The notes under the pieces were generated by a model. It made no database searches and had not been told where the DNA came from. It worked only from the letters and a program-made list of their open reading frames with translations. Positions 40,394 to 49,618 of a DNA stretch of 64,000 nt are shown piece after piece. Within the stretch, counting starts at the first letter, position 1, and every line of letters begins with the position of its first letter. The stretch comes from Micromonospora radicis. GTDB taxonomy: Bacteria > Actinomycetota > Actinomycetes > Mycobacteriales > Micromonosporaceae. The DNA lies in contig NZ_QXEC01000015.1 in NCBI RefSeq assembly GCF_003583405.1, positions 88,205 through 152,204 of the forward strand, in the 5' to 3' direction. Position numbers and translations under genes: made by a program.

Positions 40394-43254
40394 CGGTCCC
40401 CGCTTCCCCGAGAGTTCTCGCCCACCAGGGCGAGGAAGGCGTCCTCCAGGCGGCGCCGCGGCACCACCCGGTCCACTGCGATGCCGGCCCGGACCAGCTC
40501 GGCCACCACCTCGCTGCGGGCGGTGCCGTTGGTGTCGACCACCAGGTGTCCGTCGTCGTCGTCGAGCACCCGTACGCCGCCGAGGCCGGTCAGCACGGCC
40601 CGGGCCGCGTCCGGGTCGCCGACCTCGAACAGCACGCTGGGCGAGTCGCCCACGATGTCCTCGACCGGGCCGGAGGCCACGATCCGGCCCTTGTTGACCA
40701 CCACGGCGTGGGTACAGGTCTGCTCCACCTCGGCGAGCAGGTGGCTGGAGACCAGCACCGCCCGACCGTCGGTGGCGTACCGCTGTAGCACCCGGCGCAT
40801 CTCGGCGATCTGCGGCGGGTCCAGCCCGTCGGTGGGTTCGTCGAGCACCAGCAGCTCGGGCAGGCCGAGCATGGCCTGGGCGATGGCCAGCCGCTGCCGC
40901 ATGCCGTGGCTGTACTTGCGTACCTTCCGGTGCACCGACGAGCCGAGCCCGGCGATCTCCAGCGCCTGCTCGAAGTGCGCGTCCGCGGCCGGTCGGCCGG
41001 TCGCCTGCCAGTACGCCCTGAGGTTCTCCAGGCCGGACAGGTGCGGCAGGAAGCCGGGGCCCTCGACCAGCGCACCGATCCGCGACAGCACGGGCGAACC
41101 GGGTACCAGCCGGTGCCCGAAGACGTAGATCTCACCGGCGGTCGGCTGGGTCAGCCCCATCAACACCCGCAGGGTGGTGGTCTTACCGGCGCCGTTCGGC
41201 CCGAGCAGGCCGACCACCTGGCCGGGGTGCACCTCGAAGTCCACCTCGGAGACCGCGACGAAGCCGTCGGCGTACTCCTTGCGCAGCCGGCGCACCGCCA
41301 ACGGGGTGTCCGCGTACTCGGGATGGACCGAGGTGTCCTGGCGACGGTGCCGCAGGCGCACGACGGCCACCACCACGACGAGCCCGAGCACGATCGTGGC
41401 GAGCAGACCGGCCAGGATCCAGCGCCAGAGGACCGCCTCGGTCGGAATCGGGTCGCTGTCGACCGTGGGCAGGCTCAGCGGCGCGTCGCCGAGCGCCACC
41501 GTGTGGACGGCCGGCTCGATCGGCGTGCTGTACGCCTGGTCCGAGGTGGCGACGACCAGCCGGAGCCGGTGGCCCGCCTCGACCCGGTGCACGATCGCCG
41601 GCAGGGTGACGGTGACCGGCTGGGCGGCGTCGAGGCTCGCCGGCAGCCCGGTCAACCGGACCGGGGCGATCAGGCCGCTGGGCAGGGTCGCCGCCCCCTC
41701 CTGGTCGACGTCGTAGAGCTTGGCGAAGAGGACCGCCGTACCGGTGGCCGACGCCGCCCGGATCTGCACGGTGGGTGACCCGACGATGTCGACCGCCTCG
41801 GTCAGCGGCTCCGACTCGAACCGGGCGTGCTGCCCGGGTATGTCACCGGCGACGCCGCTGAGCAGCGAACTCAGCGAACCGGCGAACGGTACGGAGGAGA
41901 TCGCCGCCGGGTTGCCGGCCGGCGGGTTCGCCACCGGCTGCGCCGGGCCGGACACCCTCACCTCCGCGCGGGACTGTCCACCCAGACCGGGGTAGTCCGC
42001 GGTGCGGTAGCCGGTGGCCACCAGCCCACGGTCCATCGCGTCGAAGCCGGCGATCCGGGAGAAGGTGAAGGTGTCGCCGGGTTCCGGCGCGGTCTGCGCG
42101 ACGTAGTGGTCGAGCCACTGCACGGTCAGGAACTTCACCCGGTCGGAGTCGCTGCGCGGACCGGCCCCGCCGTCGTGGCCGCCGGTGAACCAGGCGACCC
42201 GCACCGGCGTGCCGTTCGCGGCGATGCCCTGCGCGTTGGCGTCGGCCTCGCCGAGCGGGAAGAGCGTGTCGGCGGCGCCCTGCACCAGCAGTGTGGGCGC
42301 CTCGATCCGGTCCAGTACGCCGGCCGGGCTGGACCGCCGCAGCAGGTCGACGGCGGCCTGGTCGGCCTGGCCGGTGGCGGCGATGCGCAGGTACGCCGCG
42401 CAGACGTCGGGCGCGAACCGGCCGCAGGCCGGATCCGGCAGGGCTGCGGCGGTCGGGGCGCCCGGGGCGGTGCCGGGCCCCTGTCCGGGTGCCGGGCTGG
42501 GCGGGCCGGGGGCGGGTGCGCCTTCGGGTGCCTCGGCGGTGCTACCGGAGATCCCGGTCGGACCCGAGCCGGCGGCGCCGCCACCGCCGAAGAAGATGCC
42601 GGCCCAACCGGACTTGAACACCCCCGCGGTCGGCTCACCGCCGGTGCTCTCCGGCAGGAAGGAACGCGACAGGTCGTTCCAGGTGATCATCGGGACGATC
42701 GCGTCGACCCGCTGGTCCTGGGCGGCCAGCAGCAGGGCCAGGGCGCCGCCGTAGGAGCCGCCGACCACGCCCACCCGCGGGTCGCCCGGCGCGTCGGTAC
42801 GGATCTCGGGGCGGTCGGCCAACCAGTCCAGCAGCCGCTGTGCGTCGCGTACCTCGTGGTCGGGGCTGTCCAGGTGGATCTGCCCCCCGCTGCGCCCGAA
42901 GCCGCGGGCGGTCCAGGTCAGCACCGCGTACCCTCGGTCGGCGAACTCCTCGGCGTCGCCACGGACCGAGTTCTTGGTGCCACCGAAGCCGTGGGCGAGC
43001 AGCACCGCCGGCACCTGCCGGTCGGCGGCGGCGCGCGGCAGGTACAGCGTGGTGTCCAGGTCGACCGGCTCGTTCCCGCCCGGACCGGACTGGACGGTGA
43101 GCATCGCGGACTCGGTGCGGAACCCCGGCCGGTCCGGCCAGAAGGCCCAGACCACGAGCGCCGCCAGCAGGGCGACGGCCACCGACGCGGCGACGGCCCG
43201 GCGGCCGGTGGGCAGGGCACGGCGCAACCGCGCGGCCGAGAACGGCGATCTCAT
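40390..43254 (-). CDS. Membrane-anchored alpha/beta hydrolase fused to an ABC exporter ATPase
   Basis: This is a 954-aa fusion. Residues 15-40 are a membrane anchor (AVAASVAVALLAALVVWAFW). About 50-560 form a CocE/PepX (S15)-type alpha/beta hydrolase: VLLAHGFGGTKNS, the nucleophile elbow VGVVGGSYGGALALL, and a jelly-roll segment. A second membrane segment (about 620: ILAGLLATIVLGLVVVVAVV) leads to a cytoplasmic ABC ATPase with Walker A LLGPNGAGKTTTLRVLM, signature YSHGMRQRLAIAQAM and Walker B LLVLDEPTDGLDPP. The topology puts the hydrolase outside and the ATPase inside. TACCGT lies 7 bases before the ATG at 43254, so the GTG start at 43263 is not used. The permease follows with a 4-base overlap. 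Confidence 0.9.
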   Translation of the reverse strand: MRSPFSAARLRRALPTGRRAVAASVAVALLAALVVWAFWPDRPGFRTESAMLTVQSGPGGNEPVDLDTTLYLPRAAADRQVPAVLLAHGFGGTKNSVRGDAEEFADRGYAVLTWTARGFGRSGGQIHLDSPDHEVRDAQRLLDWLADRPEIRTDAPGDPRVGVVGGSYGGALALLLAAQDQRVDAIVPMITWNDLSRSFLPESTGGEPTAGVFKSGWAGIFFGGGGAAGSGPTGISGSTAEAPEGAPAPGPPSPAPGQGPGTAPGAPTAAALPDPACGRFAPDVCAAYLRIAATGQADQAAVDLLRRSSPAGVLDRIEAPTLLVQGAADTLFPLGEADANAQGIAANGTPVRVAWFTGGHDGGAGPRSDSDRVKFLTVQWLDHYVAQTAPEPGDTFTFSRIAGFDAMDRGLVATGYRTADYPGLGGQSRAEVRVSGPAQPVANPPAGNPAAISSVPFAGSLSSLLSGVAGDIPGQHARFESEPLTEAVDIVGSPTVQIRAASATGTAVLFAKLYDVDQEGAATLPSGLIAPVRLTGLPASLDAAQPVTVTLPAIVHRVEAGHRLRLVVATSDQAYSTPIEPAVHTVALGDAPLSLPTVDSDPIPTEAVLWRWILAGLLATIVLGLVVVVAVVRLRHRRQDTSVHPEYADTPLAVRRLRKEYADGFVAVSEVDFEVHPGQVVGLLGPNGAGKTTTLRVLMGLTQPTAGEIYVFGHRLVPGSPVLSRIGALVEGPGFLPHLSGLENLRAYWQATGRPAADAHFEQALEIAGLGSSVHRKVRKYSHGMRQRLAIAQAMLGLPELLVLDEPTDGLDPPQIAEMRRVLQRYATDGRAVLVSSHLLAEVEQTCTHAVVVNKGRIVASGPVEDIVGDSPSVLFEVGDPDAARAVLTGLGGVRVLDDDDGHLVVDTNGTARSEVVAELVRAGIAVDRVVPRRRLEDAFLALVGENSRGSGDR

Positions 43255-43624
43255 TCGCCACACGGTACGGCCCGGAACCTGAGCGTTACCTGAGATCCGC
43301 CGTACGTCCGTTCTGTTCGGCCGATCGTCATCCCGGCGAGGTCATCCGCACATCGTCTATCCGGCGAACCTTTGAAACGACTTCGGATGATGGAAATTCT
43401 TGCCTTCTACCGGAATCCGCTCTCAAGCACGCCTAATCCCCTCCGACAACGACACCCACGGTGATGATCCAGACAGGGCTGAGTCACATCCCGCGAAGTG
43501 ACGCAAAGCCGACCCGACAGACCGGTACCGCACCAACCACGTTCGATTAGTTTCCGGTCCGGCGCACGGGACCGGCTCGTCGACGCCGTTTCCCGACCCC
43601 TGCGTCACGCCGGAGGAGACAACC
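43255..43624. other. Divergent intergenic region with conservon promoter
   Basis: This stretch is less GC-rich than its surroundings. It holds the leaderless -10 TACCGT (43262-43267) of the minus-strand fusion gene. On the plus strand it holds TTGAAA (43372-43377) and AATTCT (43395-43400) 17 bases apart, which would give a 5' leader of about 220 bases for the sensor-conservon operon. Nothing else is recognised. Confidence 0.45.
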
Positions 43625-44818
43625 ATGGCCGTTCCCGCTTCGCGGGCCCGTCGTCGGCCCCGGACACCGGGCCGCCTGTTGCCGCTGCTACTCGCCACCG
43701 CACTGCTACTGCCGGTGGCGTTCCTCGCCGTACAGGCCTACCGGTTCGTCGACGACGACCGGGAGGTCGTCGAGCGGGAACGGTTGGGCGTCGAGTACCT
43801 GCGCGCCCTCGGCCCGGTGACCGAGGCACTGGTCGACGCGCAGAGCGCCGCGGTCAGCCGGCGCGCCCTGCCCCGACAGACCCTGGAACAGGCGGTGGAG
43901 CGGGCCGCCGAGGTCGACGCCCGGATCGGCGGCGAGCTGCGTACCAACGAACGATGGGCCGGGCTCCGGGCGAAGCTGGAGGCGCTGCCCGAGCGGTCGC
44001 TCACCGACCCGGAGGCCGCCTTCGCCGCCTACGGCGAGGTGACCGACCTGCTGCTGGCCCTGCACGGGAAGGTCCGGGAGAGTTCCGGACTGATCCGCGA
44101 CTCCGGCGCCGACTCCTACTTCCTCCAGGACGGCGTCGGGGAGGAGATGCCGGAGGCGATGATCGCCGCCGGTCGCCTCACCGACCTGGCCGTGCTGGTC
44201 GGCCGGCGGCCCGACACCGAGCAGATCCGCTCCCTCAGTGAACTGGCCACCCTCCGGACCGCCGCGCTGCAACCCGCCAACGACCTGGTCAACAACCTTC
44301 GCTCGGTGGTCGACAGCTCGGAGAGCGCCGAGCTGGGCGCGAACGTGCTCACCCACTTCGACGCCTACCAGCGCGCGATCGAGGCGATGGCCCTGTTCTC
44401 CCTGCCAGGCCAGACGGGCACGGTGGACGCGGGCCGGCTCGCGGGGGCGCGCGGCCAGGCGCAGGAGGCCGCCAAGCAGCTCCAGCCGGTACTGCTCGAC
44501 GAGATCGACCGGCTGCTCACCGAACGGATCGACCAGATGAACCGGGACACCCGGCTGATCCTCGGCGCGGCAGGCGTCGCCACCCTGCTTCTGGTCGGCC
44601 TCGCGGTGATCAACTGGATGTCTCGCCCGCGGGACACCGCCGCTGCCGTCGACGCGCCCAGCGTCGGCACCACGCCGGTCGGTTCGGACCGGCCCACCGG
44701 CGGCAGCACCGGTAACCGGTGGACCGCCCCCGACAACGCGCCGGCACCCGCCCTGCAGCCCGCCGGGGGGCCCGGCCGCGAACCGCAGCCGTGGAGGCCG
44801 TTCGATGCTGCTCGGTAG
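43625..44818 (+). CDS. Sensor-only membrane protein at the head of the conservon operon
   Basis: The protein has 397 aa: one N-terminal helix (LLPLLLATALLLPVAFLAVQ), a helical extracytoplasmic domain (about 45-315) with the pattern RDSGADSYFLQDGVGEEMPE, as in 4-helix-bundle sensor domains of histidine kinases, a second helix (LILGAAGVATLLLVGLAVI) and a disordered Pro-rich tail. It has no HAMP, kinase or other output domain. The next gene, the CvnA-like kinase, starts inside its 3' end (14-base overlap), so the two are coupled. It probably supplies a second input to the conservon complex. GGAGGAGACAACC precedes the ATG. Confidence 0.8.
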   Translation: MAVPASRARRRPRTPGRLLPLLLATALLLPVAFLAVQAYRFVDDDREVVERERLGVEYLRALGPVTEALVDAQSAAVSRRALPRQTLEQAVERAAEVDARIGGELRTNERWAGLRAKLEALPERSLTDPEAAFAAYGEVTDLLLALHGKVRESSGLIRDSGADSYFLQDGVGEEMPEAMIAAGRLTDLAVLVGRRPDTEQIRSLSELATLRTAALQPANDLVNNLRSVVDSSESAELGANVLTHFDAYQRAIEAMALFSLPGQTGTVDAGRLAGARGQAQEAAKQLQPVLLDEIDRLLTERIDQMNRDTRLILGAAGVATLLLVGLAVINWMSRPRDTAAAVDAPSVGTTPVGSDRPTGGSTGNRWTAPDNAPAPALQPAGGPGREPQPWRPFDAAR

Positions 44819-47357
44819 GCTCCGGATCCGGGGCAAACTCGCCCTGCTGGTGCTCGTCCCGCTGCTCGGCGTGCTCGGGCTGACCCTCCCGGTGGTCTGG
44901 GAGCGGGTCGGCGTGGCGCAGCGGGCCGGTGACACCGAGGAGATGGTCCGGGTCACCAGCCGGGTCGGCACCCTGCTCCAGCACCTCCAGCGCGAACGGA
45001 TGCTCGCCATCGGACTGCTGCTCGGGCAGGTCGAACGCAGCGCGCTGGTCCAGGAGATCGCGGAGGTGGACGACCGGATCGTCGACCTGCGCATCGAGTT
45101 CGGCGACGAGTTGCCGGCCGAGGTGAGCACCGCGCTCGACGGGGTCCGACAACTGGCCGAGGTACGCACCGCGACACTGGCCGGGCGGGCCGATCCGCAG
45201 CAGGTCATCGGCGGCTACGGGCCGGTGCACCTGGCCCTGATCGATTCGCTGCGGCTGCCGTACGACGTGGACACCCGGACCCCCGCCGGTCGACAGGTGC
45301 TGGCGCTGGACCGGATCCTGCGCAAGAGCGAGGGCCTCAGCTCTGGCGCCGCCCTGATCGTGCTGCTCGCCGCGAACCCGAACCCTCAGGTCGCCACCGC
45401 GTTCGTGGCCAACATGGCCACCCTTCAAGCGGAGAGCAACCAGGTGCTCGGCCTGATCACCCCCGAGCAGCTGGCCCTGTTGGACATCGAGCAGGCCGCC
45501 CTGGACGCCCGTACCGGCCAGGGCTTCCTCGAACAGAGCGCGCTGAATCCCGTGGCCGCGGTCTCGGACACGCCCATCGAGGCGTTGTTCCCGACCATCT
45601 CCTCACTGATCACCCTGGGTCAGTTCGTGGAGAAGAAGCTGGTCGCCGACGTCACCGCCGAGGTACGCGCGGAACGCGAGGCGGCCCTGTTCGCGGCGTA
45701 CTGGGTGACCGCCCTGGTGCTGGCGATGCTGGTGGTCGTCGTACTGCTCGCCCTGGCGATCGGTCGGACGGTGACCGGGCCGCTGACCCGGCTCACCCGC
45801 TCCGCCGACCGGGTCGCCCGGGTCGCCGAGTCCGAGCTGGTCCGGGTGGCCGACGACGAGGCGGACAACGCCCAGCCGATCCGCCTCGACCGGGTCGACA
45901 TCCGGGCCCGGGACGAGATCGGCGACCTGGCCCGGGCCTTCGAACGGGTGCAGAGCACCGCGGCCCGGCTGGTCGAACGGCAGGTCGCGAGCCGGCGCAA
46001 CGTGGCCCAGATGTTCGGCCACGTCGGTCGGCGTACGCAGAACCTGGTCGGTCGACAGATCGCGCTGATCGACCGGTTGGAACAGCAGGAGACCGAGCCG
46101 GGACGGTTGGAGAGCCTGTACCGGCTCGACCACATCTCCAGCCGGTTGCGGCGCAACGCGGGCAACCTGGTGGTGCTCTCCGGCGCCACCGGTGACGTCG
46201 CGCACGTCGCGCCGGTCCCGCTGGCCGACGTGGTCCGACTGGCCCTCGGCGAGATCGAGGACTACACCCGGGTCGACGTACAGGTTCCGGCCGAGGTCGC
46301 GGCCGCCCCGGCGATCGTCGGTGACCTGGTGTTGGCGCTGGCCGAGCTGATGGAGAACGCGACGGTCTTCTCCCCGCCGCACACCCGTGTGGTGGTCGGT
46401 GCCGAACTGACCGACGACGGGGCCCGGCTGACCGTGGTGGACCACGGGATCGGCATGACCGAGGCCCGGCTGGCCGACGAGAACGCCCGGCTCACCCGAC
46501 GGGAGCGGCTGGACCTCGCCCCCACCGAGGTACTCGGGCTCTTCGTGGTGGGTCGACTGGCCCGCCGCCACGGCTGGATGGTCTCGTTGACCGCCACCCC
46601 CGGCGGCGGGATCTCCGCGGTCGTGGTGATCCCCCGGTCGTCGTTGGTGATCGGGGCGCCCGAACCGGCCGGTACCCGCGCCGGTGCGGTGGTGGCCCGG
46701 GCCGCTCTGCCGGCCCGCCAGCCCGTCCCGGCGACCCCGCCGGAGGCCACGGACCGGCCGCCGACCGTGGCCGGCGCGGCGCGATCGACGACCACCGTCG
46801 GTCCGGGCGGGTTCGACCAGCGGTTGCTCACCCGGGCCACGGAGAGCATCGAACTCGCCGAGACCTGGGACGCCTTCGCGACCGTGGCCGGTGCCGTCGA
46901 GACGGCGAACCCGGCCGACCCGGGGCCGGCACCGCCGCCGGCCGCACCGGCGGCGGATCCGACCTCGCCGCTGCCCGGGATCCGTCAGCGGGTGCCCGGC
47001 GCCAGCCTGCCGCGCAGCGCGCCCCGGGTCGGCCCGGTGGACGCCACCAGCGCCGACCCGATGGCCGCCCGGACGCTGGTCGAGCAGTTCGAGTCAGGGG
47101 TACGCCGGGCGGAACAGAGCCGGGGCGAGCGCCTTCCCGAACCGGTCCCACCGGCACCCTCCGGTACCCCGGCACAGCTGACCCGGCGGGTGCCGGGCGC
47201 GAACCTGGTCAGCACACCGAACCGACCACCGATCACCCAACACCCCGGCGACCCGGCCGAGGTCCGCGATCTCATCAACGCGTTCGAGACCGGCGTCGCC
47301 CGGGCTCTGCGCGATGTCCGTCCCGACCGCAGCGACGAAGAAGGAACGCCACATTGA
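44805..47357 (+). CDS. cvnA: Conservon sensor kinase CvnA (NIT domain histidine kinase-like)
   Basis: The protein has 850 aa: N-terminal helix (LALLVLVPLLGVLGLTLP), an extracytoplasmic NIT-type sensor (about 35-295), a second helix (WVTALVLAMLVVVVLLALAIG), HAMP, a dimerisation segment with RLDHISSRLRRNAGNL and a HATPase domain (LMENATVFSPPHTRV; VVDHGIGM). The last 250 residues are Pro-rich and unstructured with two repeats (RQRVPGASLPR; RRVPGANLVS). CvnA proteins sense at the membrane and control the CvnBCD module. The NIT domain may bind a nitrogen oxyanion, but this is only a family guess. Confidence 0.92.
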   Translation: MLLGRLRIRGKLALLVLVPLLGVLGLTLPVVWERVGVAQRAGDTEEMVRVTSRVGTLLQHLQRERMLAIGLLLGQVERSALVQEIAEVDDRIVDLRIEFGDELPAEVSTALDGVRQLAEVRTATLAGRADPQQVIGGYGPVHLALIDSLRLPYDVDTRTPAGRQVLALDRILRKSEGLSSGAALIVLLAANPNPQVATAFVANMATLQAESNQVLGLITPEQLALLDIEQAALDARTGQGFLEQSALNPVAAVSDTPIEALFPTISSLITLGQFVEKKLVADVTAEVRAEREAALFAAYWVTALVLAMLVVVVLLALAIGRTVTGPLTRLTRSADRVARVAESELVRVADDEADNAQPIRLDRVDIRARDEIGDLARAFERVQSTAARLVERQVASRRNVAQMFGHVGRRTQNLVGRQIALIDRLEQQETEPGRLESLYRLDHISSRLRRNAGNLVVLSGATGDVAHVAPVPLADVVRLALGEIEDYTRVDVQVPAEVAAAPAIVGDLVLALAELMENATVFSPPHTRVVVGAELTDDGARLTVVDHGIGMTEARLADENARLTRRERLDLAPTEVLGLFVVGRLARRHGWMVSLTATPGGGISAVVVIPRSSLVIGAPEPAGTRAGAVVARAALPARQPVPATPPEATDRPPTVAGAARSTTTVGPGGFDQRLLTRATESIELAETWDAFATVAGAVETANPADPGPAPPPAAPAADPTSPLPGIRQRVPGASLPRSAPRVGPVDATSADPMAARTLVEQFESGVRRAEQSRGERLPEPVPPAPSGTPAQLTRRVPGANLVSTPNRPPITQHPGDPAEVRDLINAFETGVARALRDVRPDRSDEEGTPH

Positions 47358-47824
47358 CCAGCCCGCACGTTCACGAGAACCTCGACCACCAGAGCCACCC
47401 GGCCGGCGACCTCAGCCCCGAGGCCCGGACCTTCAACTGGTTGCTGGACACGTTCACGTCCGGCACCGCCGGAGTGCTGGAGGCGATCGCCGTGTCGTCG
47501 GACGGGCTGTTGATGGCCATGTCCGCGATCAAGGACCGGTCCAACGCGGAGCGGCTCGCCGCCGTCGTCTCCGGCATGACCAGCCTGGCTGGCGGCGCGG
47601 CCAGTTGGTACGCGCTCGGCGGGCTGAACCGGGTCGTGGTGGACATGGCCGAGGGCTACCTGTTGATCAGCGCGATCAGCAGCGGCTCGGTGCTCGGCGT
47701 GGTGGCCGACCGGTCCGCCAACCTGGGCACCGTGGCCTACGAGATGACCCTGTTCGCCGGTCGGGCCGGTAGTGCACTCACCCCGCGCCTGATCGCCGAA
47801 CTCAAGAACTCCGTACAGCAGTGA
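47354..47824 (+). CDS. cvnB: Roadblock/LC7 protein CvnB
   Basis: The protein has 156 aa with the roadblock/LC7 fold (FNWLLDTFTSGTAGVLEAIAVSS, SDGLLMAMS, VVDMAEGYLLISAIS). In conservons CvnB acts as GTPase-activating or scaffold partner of CvnD. The start is TTG at 47354, overlapping the cvnA stop in TTGA, with GAAGGAAC upstream; this unusual start codon is supported by the coupling. No other start is possible upstream without losing the overlap. Confidence 0.9.
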   Translation: MTSPHVHENLDHQSHPAGDLSPEARTFNWLLDTFTSGTAGVLEAIAVSSDGLLMAMSAIKDRSNAERLAAVVSGMTSLAGGAASWYALGGLNRVVVDMAEGYLLISAISSGSVLGVVADRSANLGTVAYEMTLFAGRAGSALTPRLIAELKNSVQQ

Positions 47825-48297
47825 ACCCCGACGCCGCCGGTGCGGACCAGGATCCGGTGGTCCGGATCCGGCCCTACCTGCGCGAGCCAGCCCCGGGCGC
47901 CGAGGCCGCGGGCGCACCGGCGGCGGTCGGGCCCGAACCGGAGGAGGTCGGGCCGACCGGCCTGCGTCCGTTCGTACTCACCGCCGGCCGGGTGGCCGGC
48001 GCCGACCCGACGATCGGCCTGGAGACCCAGGTGACGGCCCGAGCCACCAGCGAACCGTGGCACCTCACGGCGACCCGGCTGACGCCGGAGCTACAGGCGA
48101 TCGTGGCGCTCTGCGGCGAACCGATCTCGGTCGCCGAGATCTCCGCCAAGACCCGGCTGCAGTTCGGCGTCACCCGGGTCCTGGTGGGTGACCTACGCGC
48201 CGCCGGTTATCTGGACGTCCACGTCCACGACGTCGACGACGCCCTCGATCCCGATGTCATCCTGCGAGTGATTGATGGACTCCGTGCAATCTCCTGA
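47821..48297 (+). CDS. cvnC: DUF742 protein CvnC
   Basis: The 158-aa protein has the DUF742 winged-helix-like domain at about 45-158 (LRPFVLTAGRVAGADPTIGLETQV; ELQAIVALCGEPISVAEISA; VLVGDLRAAGYLDVHV). The first 45 residues are disordered. The start is GTG at 47821, overlapping the cvnB stop (GTGA). It is a standard conservon component, probably an adaptor. Confidence 0.9.
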   Translation: MNPDAAGADQDPVVRIRPYLREPAPGAEAAGAPAAVGPEPEEVGPTGLRPFVLTAGRVAGADPTIGLETQVTARATSEPWHLTATRLTPELQAIVALCGEPISVAEISAKTRLQFGVTRVLVGDLRAAGYLDVHVHDVDDALDPDVILRVIDGLRAIS

Positions 48298-49036
48298 CTG
48301 GCCGGTCGCCCCGCAGGGCGCGCTCGCCGCCAACAGCGCCACGGGCCGCTACGGCGGTCCCCCACCGACCCCGCCGCCGGTGGGGCGGGCGACACCCCCG
48401 CCGCCCCGGCCGGCGCCGCCGCCGTACCAGCCGCCGACTGGCCGGCACAGTGCGGCCGGCACGGCACCGCGCAGCGCGCCACCGATCCCGGTCAAGATCC
48501 TGATCGCGGGCGGCTTCGGGGTCGGCAAGACGACCACGGTGGCGTCGATCTCGGAGATCGACCCGCTGACCACCGAGGCGGAGATGACGATCGCCGGGAT
48601 CGGTGTCGACGATCCGGGGCAGCGCTCCGAGAAGACCACCACCACCGTGGCGATGGACTTCGGCTGCGTCACCATCGACCGCAGCCTGAAGCTGTACCTG
48701 TTCGGCACGCCGGGCCAGGCCCGCTTCGGCTTCATGTGGGACGACCTGGCCCGGGGTGCGCTCGGCGCGCTGGTCGTGGTCGACAGCGGGCGACTGGACG
48801 ACTGCTATCCGGCGATCGACTTCTTCGAACGAGCCGGACTGCCCTTCGTGGTCGGGGTGAACGCCTTCGACGGGCAACTGGTACACGACCTCGGTGCGAT
48901 CCGGTGGGCCCTGGCGATCGGCGAACATGTACCTCTGGTGCAGTTCGACGCCCGGGACCGACTCTCGGTGCGGGACGCCCTGCTGGTCGTCCTGGACCGG
49001 GCCCTGGACCGGGCCACCCGGGACAAGCGGGGCTGA
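48275..49036 (+). CDS. cvnD: Conservon GTPase CvnD
   Basis: The protein is about 253 aa. A Pro-rich head (about 1-65) precedes the Ras-like GTPase domain: G1 AGGFGVGKTTTV, G3 LYLFGTPGQARFGFMWDDL and G4 VGVNAFDG. The DxxG Asp is replaced as in the MglA/Cvn type (TPGQ). It binds GTP and relays the CvnA signal. The ATG at 48275 overlaps cvnC by 23 bases; a TTG just before it is less likely. Confidence 0.92.
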   Translation: MDSVQSPDWPVAPQGALAANSATGRYGGPPPTPPPVGRATPPPPRPAPPPYQPPTGRHSAAGTAPRSAPPIPVKILIAGGFGVGKTTTVASISEIDPLTTEAEMTIAGIGVDDPGQRSEKTTTTVAMDFGCVTIDRSLKLYLFGTPGQARFGFMWDDLARGALGALVVVDSGRLDDCYPAIDFFERAGLPFVVGVNAFDGQLVHDLGAIRWALAIGEHVPLVQFDARDRLSVRDALLVVLDRALDRATRDKRG

Positions 49037-49077
49037 GCCGACCGGCTCGGCCCCACTCGTGGGAAGGGGTGAGGCGG

Positions 49078-49596
49078 ATGAGAGGCGACCTGGACGAGAC
49101 CCTGGCCCGGATGCGCCGACGCGAGGAGGCGCTGCGCAGACGGTCCGGCGAACCGGCCGGCACGACCGGCGACGAGCCCGGTCCGCCGGCACCGGCGGCC
49201 GGCGGTGACCAGACCGACGGCCGCGCCGCCGGCACCGGTTGGGCCGGCGGCGAACCGGCCCACGAGGCAGCGCCACGGCACGTGCTGGCCGATGTCGCCG
49301 AGGCGTTACAGGCGGCTGTGGCGGCGCATCCGGGTAGCGCGGTCACCGCCCGGATCGACCACGACGGGCAGGCGTACGACCTGCGGGTGGCCTGGGTCGG
49401 TTCGGAGGTGGTGGTGACCGGGCAGCCGGTCACCTCGCCACCGGCCTGGCCGTTGTCCACGAACACCGTCCCCGGCTGGTCCGCCGGCCCGGACGGCCTG
49501 AACCCCGACCCGGCGGCCCGGTTGGCCGAGTTGATCCGCCGTGACCCGTCCCTGCTCGCCGGGGAGCAGCCGACGGGCCGACCGGACGGGGGATGA
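49078..49596 (+). CDS. 172-aa protein downstream of the conservon, unknown
   Basis: The ATG at 49078 has GGGGTGAGG upstream. The N-terminus is a charged helix (LDETLARMRRREEALRRRSG), then a Gly/Pro/Ala linker, then a small beta-rich domain (AVTARIDHDGQAYDLRVAWV, SEVVVTGQPV) with a helical end (AARLAELIRRDPSLLAG). The charged head resembles YbaB-like or coiled-coil adaptors, but I recognise no family. It is co-oriented with cvnD (41-base gap) and precedes the Cdc48-like gene by 22 bases, so all may be one operon. Confidence 0.65.
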   Translation: MRGDLDETLARMRRREEALRRRSGEPAGTTGDEPGPPAPAAGGDQTDGRAAGTGWAGGEPAHEAAPRHVLADVAEALQAAVAAHPGSAVTARIDHDGQAYDLRVAWVGSEVVVTGQPVTSPPAWPLSTNTVPGWSAGPDGLNPDPAARLAELIRRDPSLLAGEQPTGRPDGG

Positions 49597-49618
49597 CCCG
49601 GCCGTCTAGGGTCGGGCG

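Noticed and set aside
47354..47356. Rejecting TTG as the cvnB start
   Set aside because: TTG was at first doubted, but the TTGA overlap with cvnA and the absence of another suitable start make it the best choice, so it was kept.
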